Source of the DNA: Solirubrobacterales bacterium
Lineage (GTDB): Bacteria > Actinomycetota > Thermoleophilia > Solirubrobacterales > Solirubrobacteraceae
Assembly: GCA_025963965.1 (NCBI GenBank)
Contig: JAOPZS010000134.1
Coordinates: forward strand, 35,450 to 99,449
Direction: 5' to 3'
DNA: 64,000 bases
The notes beneath the pieces were generated by a model. That model did not search any database. It saw nothing but the letters and a program-made list of their open reading frames with translations, and was not told the origin of the DNA. Position 1 is the first letter of the stretch, and every line of letters starts with the position of its first letter. Position numbers and translations under genes: made by a program. Positions 59,615 to 64,000 of this stretch are shown here, piece after piece.

Positions 59615-60624
59615 GCGAAGCCGAGGTCACGCGCGAGGGCCTGAAGGGAGTGCGGCCCGGACGGGAGGCGCGGACCTTCTCGGGCGAGGGCGGACGGCGA
59701 CGCCGTGACGCGCCGGCACGCGACCATCCCGGCTCCTCCTATTACGGTCAGCCGGTCATCAACCCGCCCGTCTGGGCGGAGCTCGACATCGCCGGCTACC
59801 TGTTCGCCGGGGGACTGGCCGGCTCGAGCTCGATCCTCGCCGCCGGTGCGGAGCTGAGCGGCAGGCCGCGTCTCGCGCGCCGCAGCAAGCTCGGTGCGGG
59901 CGCCGCGCTCGGCGTGTCGCTCGTCGCGCTGATCCACGACCTCGGCCGGCCGGGGCGCTTCCTGAACATGCTGCGCGTCTTCAAGCCCACCTCGCCGATG
60001 AACGTCGGCTCCTGGCTGCTCGGTGCCTACGGGCCGCTGATGGCGGGCGCTGCGGCCAGCGACGTGCTCGGCGTCGCGCCACGTGCCGGTCGGGTCGCAG
60101 CGGCGGGCGCCGGCGTGCTCGGCGCAGGCGTCGCCTCCTACACGGCGGCGCTGATCGCCGACACCGCCGTGCCCGCCTGGCACGACGGCTATCGGGAGTT
60201 GCCGTTCCTGTTCGCCGGCTCGGCGGCGGCGGCGGGCAGCGGCCTCGCGATGATCGCCGCGCCGCACGCGGAGAGCACACCGGCGCGTCACATGGCGCTG
60301 CTCGGCGCAGCGGCGGAGCTCGGCGCCGAGCAGCTGCTCGAGCGCCGCCTCGGGATCGTCGCCGAGACGCTCCACGAGGGCACGGCAGGGCGGCGCCTGA
60401 AGGCGGCCAAGGCGCTGACGGTCGCCGGGGGACTCGGCGCTGCCACCATCGGCCGCCGAGGCCGGCTCGGCGCCGCGCTGAGTGGCGCGTGCCTGCTCGC
60501 CGGGTCCGCGCTGACCCGCTTCGGGCTGTTCGCAGCCGGGATGGCGTCCGCCCAGGACCCGCGCTACACCGTGCAGCCACAGCGCGAACGGCTCGCGCGC
60601 GAAGCGGACGCGGACTCGCACTGA
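59611..60624 (+). CDS. NrfD/PsrC-like membrane subunit of the formate dehydrogenase
   Basis: 337 residues from ATG 59611. The cytoplasmic N-terminus (~50 residues) contains YYGQPVINPPVWAELDIAGYLFAGGLAG, the characteristic NrfD entry, followed by about eight hydrophobic helices and LIHDLGRPGRFLNMLRVFKPTSPMNVGSW (in parts). This is the quinone-reactive anchor of NrfD/PsrC type rather than the cytochrome b FdnI. It would hand electrons to menaquinone. It is the last gene of the operon; no FdhD or FdhE maturation gene is visible here. Confidence 0.88.
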   Translation: MSEAEVTREGLKGVRPGREARTFSGEGGRRRRDAPARDHPGSSYYGQPVINPPVWAELDIAGYLFAGGLAGSSSILAAGAELSGRPRLARRSKLGAGAALGVSLVALIHDLGRPGRFLNMLRVFKPTSPMNVGSWLLGAYGPLMAGAAASDVLGVAPRAGRVAAAGAGVLGAGVASYTAALIADTAVPAWHDGYRELPFLFAGSAAAAGSGLAMIAAPHAESTPARHMALLGAAAELGAEQLLERRLGIVAETLHEGTAGRRLKAAKALTVAGGLGAATIGRRGRLGAALSGACLLAGSALTRFGLFAAGMASAQDPRYTVQPQRERLAREADADSH

Positions 60625-60641
60625 CCTCGCGGGAGGCGTCC

Positions 60642-61616
60642 TCAGACGGCCTCGACGAGCTCCTGCACATCCTCGCGGGTCAGCAGCGCAAAGGGGATCG
60701 AGACGACGAGCCGTGTCACCTCGGCAGCGAAGGCCCCGACGATCGCCGCCGGCAGGGCGATACCCAGCCAGCTGAGGCCGAGCGGCACGAGCACCTCGGC
60801 CACGCCGGCACCGGCCAACGGCAGACCGCGCGGCGTCAGCACGTAGCCCGTGGCGAAGCCGACGATCGCGACAAGGGGCGAGCAGGTGATGCCGAACGCC
60901 CGCAGCGCGGCCCAAAGCGCCCCGATCTCGGCGCACCAGTAGAGCAGCATCCCGGCGGTCGCGGCGAGCGCCCGCAACGGGCGCCGCGACTGGCCGGCGA
61001 GGATCGCGCCGCCGAGCAGCAGGCTCTTGACAGGACGCGCCCAGCGTCCCCGGACCGGCCGTCGCGACAGGGCGACGTAGGCGCTGCTCGCAACCGCGAC
61101 TCCCGCCGGGACGCCGACGATCCACGGCCAGATGACGGCGCTCTGCACGTGGCCGGCCCCAATCAGCAGCAGCGAGCCGACCCAGGCACCGGACGCCAGC
61201 ACGGCGTACTCGAACATCGCCAGCGCCGCCACGTGCGCACGGGCCGCACGTCGGCTCGCCCCGGAGCCGCGCAGCGCTCTGGCGTCGATCGAGAAGCCGC
61301 CCTTCAACGACGTCGCGCCTGCACCGAAGGCGACGACTCTCGCCGCCGTGTCCGGTTCGATGCCGCTCTCCTCGCAGGCGCTCATCACGCGGTGATGCGC
61401 CAGCGCGTAGCCGAGATAGGCAACCAGCCGTGCGCCGACGGCCGCCGCGAGCCAGCCGGGCGCGATCCGCGTGAGGACATCGGCCGTCGCGGCGAAGCCC
61501 GCGAACGCGGCCATCGCGCTCGCCGCGCCCAGCGCGATCACCGCGGCAGCGGCGCCCATCAGCAGCGGCCTGCGCTCGAGCCGAGCCCACAGCCGCCGCT
61601 CCCGCCGCTCGCTCAT
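60642..61616 (-). CDS. UPF0104/LPG-synthase-like integral membrane protein
   Basis: 324 residues from ATG 61616. Seven or eight membrane helices of the lysylphosphatidylglycerol synthase TM/YbhN family: RLVAYLGYALAHHRVM, GFATGYVLTPRGLPLAGAGVAEVLVPLGL and FAAEVTRLVVSIPFALL (in parts). The cytoplasmic aminoacyl-transfer domain of MprF is absent, so this is a flippase-like or unknown lipid-handling protein. It converges with the formate dehydrogenase operon (17-bp gap). Confidence 0.8.
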   Translation of the reverse strand: MSERRERRLWARLERRPLLMGAAAAVIALGAASAMAAFAGFAATADVLTRIAPGWLAAAVGARLVAYLGYALAHHRVMSACEESGIEPDTAARVVAFGAGATSLKGGFSIDARALRGSGASRRAARAHVAALAMFEYAVLASGAWVGSLLLIGAGHVQSAVIWPWIVGVPAGVAVASSAYVALSRRPVRGRWARPVKSLLLGGAILAGQSRRPLRALAATAGMLLYWCAEIGALWAALRAFGITCSPLVAIVGFATGYVLTPRGLPLAGAGVAEVLVPLGLSWLGIALPAAIVGAFAAEVTRLVVSIPFALLTREDVQELVEAV

Positions 61617-61648
61617 GTCAGTGTGGTTACCCGATCTTTCCTCGCGGC

Positions 61649-62134
61649 GTGCTTGTCGCCGTAATCTCCGACACGCACCTGCGCCGCCGTGGCGCTCTGC
61701 CCGGCGCCTGCGTGGCACGCCTCGAGCAGAGCGACCTGATCGTGCACGCCGGCGATGTCATCGCCGCCGAGGTGCTGCAGGAGCTGTGCGAGATCGGGCC
61801 GCCGGTGCTGGCAGTGCGGGGCAACGTCGATGAGCGCTCGCTCGGCCGAGCTCTGCCGGAGCGCCTGGAGTTCGAGGCCGGCGGGCAGCGCTGCGGGGTG
61901 ATCCACGACGCCGGCCCGTCACGTGGCCGGCTGGACCGGATCCGGACGGCGTTCCCCGGCTGTGCGGCGGTCGTCTTCGGCCATTCGCACGTCCCGCTGC
62001 ACGAGGTACGGGAGGGCTTTCAGATCTTCAACCCGGGAAGCCCGACGGCGAGACGCCGCCAGCCACACCACACGATGGGACTGTTGCGGGCGAGGCCGGG
62101 CGAGCTCGCGTTCGAGCTGCTCGCGCTGGACTAG
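61649..62134 (+). CDS. YfcE/MJ0936-type metallophosphoesterase
   Basis: 161 residues from GTG 61649. Calcineurin-like fold with metal motifs ISDTHLR, HAGDVI, VRGNVDE, GHSHVPL and the closing NPGSPTARR. These small enzymes are manganese-dependent phosphodiesterases acting on cyclic or simple phosphodiesters; cellular substrate unknown. It is divergent from the membrane-protein gene and convergent with LysR. Confidence 0.9.
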   Translation: MLVAVISDTHLRRRGALPGACVARLEQSDLIVHAGDVIAAEVLQELCEIGPPVLAVRGNVDERSLGRALPERLEFEAGGQRCGVIHDAGPSRGRLDRIRTAFPGCAAVVFGHSHVPLHEVREGFQIFNPGSPTARRRQPHHTMGLLRARPGELAFELLALD

Positions 62135-62158
62135 CTGCCGCCGGCGGGTTCGGTGCCC

Positions 62159-63070
62159 TCACCCCGTGCCCGATGACCGGCGCGCCGAGTCGACGAGAGC
62201 CCGGACGAGGGGATGCGCGCGGCCGGCGTGCCAGACCAGCGAGACGGTGGCGGGCGCCGCGTCGGTGAGCGGGACGGCCGCCACGCCGGGAAGCACATGC
62301 GCCACCAGCTGCGCGTCGGCATCCGGTAGCGCGGTGATCGCTCCGGAGACGGCGAGGCCGCCGAGCCGTCCGAGCATCTCCAGCGACGTCGCGATGTGAT
62401 CTTCGGTGACCGCCGCCGGCGCGCCGCCGCGATGGTCGTCGAGACTGTGAAAACCGGCCCAGCGGGCCTGCACGCTCGGGTGGTAGCTGATGAAGGTCTC
62501 GCCCAGCGCCTGCTCGACTCGGGCCTCGCCGCCTGCGGCCAGCGGGTGCTCGGCGGGTACGACCAGCGTGCGCGGCTCGACGCGCACGGGGTGCACCTCG
62601 ATGTGCTCGTCGAGGTCTGGCGGCTGGCAGAAGGCGACGTCGATCCCCTCCAGCCACGTCCTCGTCGTGCCGCGCGGGAAGGGTAGCTCGCGGAAGGACA
62701 CGTCAGCCTCCGGATGCGCCTCGGCGAACTCGGTGAACAGTCCCGGTGCAGTCATCTGCGGGGGCGGGCCGATGAAGCCGACCTCGATCACGCCGCGTGC
62801 GGCCCGCGCCAGGGATTGCGCGGTCAGCTGCACGTCACGCTCGGTGTCGACGACCGCCCGCGCCTTCTCGAGGAACGCCTCGCCGGACGGCGTCAACCGG
62901 ACCCCCCGCGGATGGCGCTCGAGCAGCTGCAGGCCGAGGTCGCTCTCGAGCTGGGAGATCGCCTGCGAGAGCGCGGGCTGAGCGATGTAGAGCTTCTCGG
63001 CGGCGCGCGTGATCTGCCCCTCTTCGGCGACCGTCACGAAATAGCGGAGCTGATCGGTCTTGAAGCTCAT
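62159..63070 (-). CDS. LysR-type transcriptional regulator
   Basis: 303 residues from ATG 63070. N-terminal winged HTH (LRYFVTVAEEGQITRAAEKLYIAQPALSQAISQLESDLGLQLLER, in parts) and a C-terminal substrate-binding domain (VEVGFIGPPP-like segment, VAFCQPPD, TLVVPAEHPLA). The inducer is unknown. No divergent partner gene is close, since the gene upstream is the STAS gene in the same direction 131 bp away. Its target is therefore not evident. Confidence 0.92.
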   Translation of the reverse strand: MSFKTDQLRYFVTVAEEGQITRAAEKLYIAQPALSQAISQLESDLGLQLLERHPRGVRLTPSGEAFLEKARAVVDTERDVQLTAQSLARAARGVIEVGFIGPPPQMTAPGLFTEFAEAHPEADVSFRELPFPRGTTRTWLEGIDVAFCQPPDLDEHIEVHPVRVEPRTLVVPAEHPLAAGGEARVEQALGETFISYHPSVQARWAGFHSLDDHRGGAPAAVTEDHIATSLEMLGRLGGLAVSGAITALPDADAQLVAHVLPGVAAVPLTDAAPATVSLVWHAGRAHPLVRALVDSARRSSGTG

Positions 63071-63201
63071 CTGGCGCCGGACCTGGGAGGCGGACACAGC
63101 CAGCGGCCGGCGGCCCGATCATATTGCCGGAATCACTCCGCCTGTCGGCCGGTTACGCCGTACCGACGTATCCGGCGCGGCGGCTGCCGCGCCGGAGCTC
63201 C

Positions 63202-63702
63202 TCACCGCTCGCAGGCGTCGAGCGAGCGCTCACCGAGCGCGCCGACAGGCGGAGCGGTCTCGGCGGCATCCTCGAACGGCAGCATCCCCAATACGCCCGC
63301 CCTTTCGAACGCGTGCTGCACGGTCTGCGGACCGCGGATCAGCCGGAAGCCGTAGCCGCGCTTCTCGCAGAGCCCGCACCGGAACGCGATCACGGCCACG
63401 CCGACCGGGTCGATGCCCGTCAGGTCGCGCAGGTCCAGCGTGATGTCGGTCACGCCTTCTTCGCACAGCCGCTCGATCTCCAACTCGAGCGCGTGCGCCG
63501 AGTGGCGCGTCAGCTCGCCGGTCAGGATCAGCGTGTGGTTCCAGGTGTTGACGCTGGTCAGCACCAGTCCTCGCTCGCCGGTCTCGATCGCCGGCGGGTC
63601 CGGCTCGAGCGGCACCGAGCGGGGCTGGTCGAGCACCCCCGATCCGGTCGAGCCCGGTCCCCCTATGTTCACTGCCGATGTCGTCGAATGACGTTTCATC
63701 AC
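63202..63702 (-). CDS. STAS-domain protein lacking the phosphorylatable serine
   Basis: 166 residues from ATG 63702 (an in-frame ATG follows immediately), with GGAAGGAG upstream. A ~48-residue Gly/Pro-rich extension precedes a STAS domain (~50-150): TLILTGELTRHSAHALELEIERL, ITLDLRDLTGIDPVGVAVIAF, ERAGVLGMLPFED (in parts). In SpoIIAA-type anti-anti-sigma factors the loop reads DSSG; here it is Asp98-Pro-Val-Gly, so there is no serine for phosphorylation at that position. It may be a constitutive or degenerate partner-switch component. Confidence 0.82.
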   Translation of the reverse strand: MMKRHSTTSAVNIGGPGSTGSGVLDQPRSVPLEPDPPAIETGERGLVLTSVNTWNHTLILTGELTRHSAHALELEIERLCEEGVTDITLDLRDLTGIDPVGVAVIAFRCGLCEKRGYGFRLIRGPQTVQHAFERAGVLGMLPFEDAAETAPPVGALGERSLDACER

Positions 63703-63740
63703 GGCTCCTTCCAGAGCAGCCTCGAAATGATTTCCAGGTG

Positions 63741-63765
63741 GCGGGCAGTCGTCGACTGCCCGCCG
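63741..63765 (-). terminator. Hairpin terminator after the surface-protein gene
   Basis: Perfect 11-bp stem (arms GGCGGGCAGTC and its complement) with a 3-nt loop, 21 bp downstream of the minus-strand stop at 63787 and before the STAS gene. It separates the two genes. Confidence 0.6.
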
Positions 63766-63786
63766 AGGCGGAGTTGACCGGCGGGA

Positions 63787-64000
63787 CTAGCCCGGTCGCT
63801 CTGGAATCAGTACGAAGAACGCCGTGAGGTAAGGGCGGCAGGAGAGACGCAGGCGCCGCAGCGCGCGGGGAGCCGCGAGCAGCAGCAGTCCCGCGAGGGT
63901 CAAGAATCCGGAGAGGCCGACGGCGCCGCCGCTGCCGCCCGCTGCGACTCCGCCGGCCGCGCCCCCCGGCGCCGGGCCGGGGCTGGGCGTGTCCGGCCGG
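63787..64000 (-). CDS. C-terminal end of a surface/secreted protein with membrane anchor (start outside window)
   Basis: The minus-strand frame is open to the window edge and ends at TAG (63787-63789), giving the last ~70 residues. A Gly/Ala/Pro-rich stretch is followed by one hydrophobic helix (GFLTLAGLLLLAAP), a basic cluster (RALRRLRLSCR) and the terminus ERPG. This is the usual layout of a C-terminal membrane anchor of an extracellular protein with a short cytoplasmic tail. The N-terminal domains are beyond the window. Confidence 0.6.
   Translation of the reverse strand, partial: RPDTPSPGPAPGGAAGGVAAGGSGGAVGLSGFLTLAGLLLLAAPRALRRLRLSCRPYLTAFFVLIPERPG

Noticed and set aside
59266-61590. 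774-residue minus-strand frame across the formate dehydrogenase membrane subunit and the membrane-protein gene
   Set aside because: Composition is that of shadow sequence (Arg/Ala/Gly-rich); real genes on known families account for the whole interval.

Overview
The window is GC-rich (roughly 70 %), densely packed, and about 62 genes can be supported. The gene content points to a high-GC actinobacterium. Several traits resemble Thermoleophilia/Solirubrobacterales: the FHA/PstP/PASTA-kinase block, a surface protein whose C-terminus ends in ERPG, DUF354 and LytR_C proteins, and very few Shine-Dalgarno-led starts. The class assignment is inference; no rRNA is present. No IS element, phage gene or CRISPR array was seen, so this looks like ordinary chromosome with accessory patches.

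Layout. 1-8.9 kb: cell-wall signalling block (two FHA proteins, PP2C phosphatase, class B PBP, PASTA kinase, D-Ala-D-Ala ligase, a second receptor kinase on the opposite strand). 8.9-26.5 kb: DedA protein, then a long exopolysaccharide/envelope locus (DUF354 protein, 4,6-dehydratase, LytR_C protein, phosphosulfolactate-synthase homologue, Wzy-like polymerase, Wzx-like flippase, HD-GYP protein, three glycosyltransferases, cupin, initiating sugar transferase, ATP-grasp ligase, zinc-ribbon membrane protein). 26.5-35.9 kb: mostly monocistronic small-molecule metabolism (hydrolases, SDR, haloalkane dehalogenase-like enzyme, cupredoxin, ring-cleavage dioxygenase, GST, SpoU methylase). 36-41.4 kb: tightly overlapped polyamine ABC importer plus a PLP decarboxylase. 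41.4-54.9 kb: amidotransferase, GNAT, M29 peptidase, an orphan secreted protein, a PRTase/erythromycin-esterase fusion, two secreted CocE-type hydrolases (one facing a TetR gene), tRNA-Ala(CGC), and a type IV pilin. 55-60.6 kb: a membrane-bound formate dehydrogenase operon. 60.6-64 kb: UPF0104 membrane protein, phosphoesterase, LysR, STAS protein and the end of a surface protein.

How it fits together. A c-di-GMP theme connects the window: a GEMM-I-like riboswitch lies directly upstream of the pilin gene, and a GAF-HD-GYP protein sits inside the exopolysaccharide locus. A cell-wall sensing theme links the PASTA kinase with a second kinase whose ectodomain reappears in a zinc-ribbon protein at the far end of the polysaccharide locus. 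Three sequence-scale patterns stand out. Many genes have a TAnnnT box 6-8 nt before the start codon, indicating leaderless mRNAs. Convergent gene pairs share a palindromic CTAG stop. Exported segments use GAA for glutamate whereas cytoplasmic segments use GAG, even within one gene.
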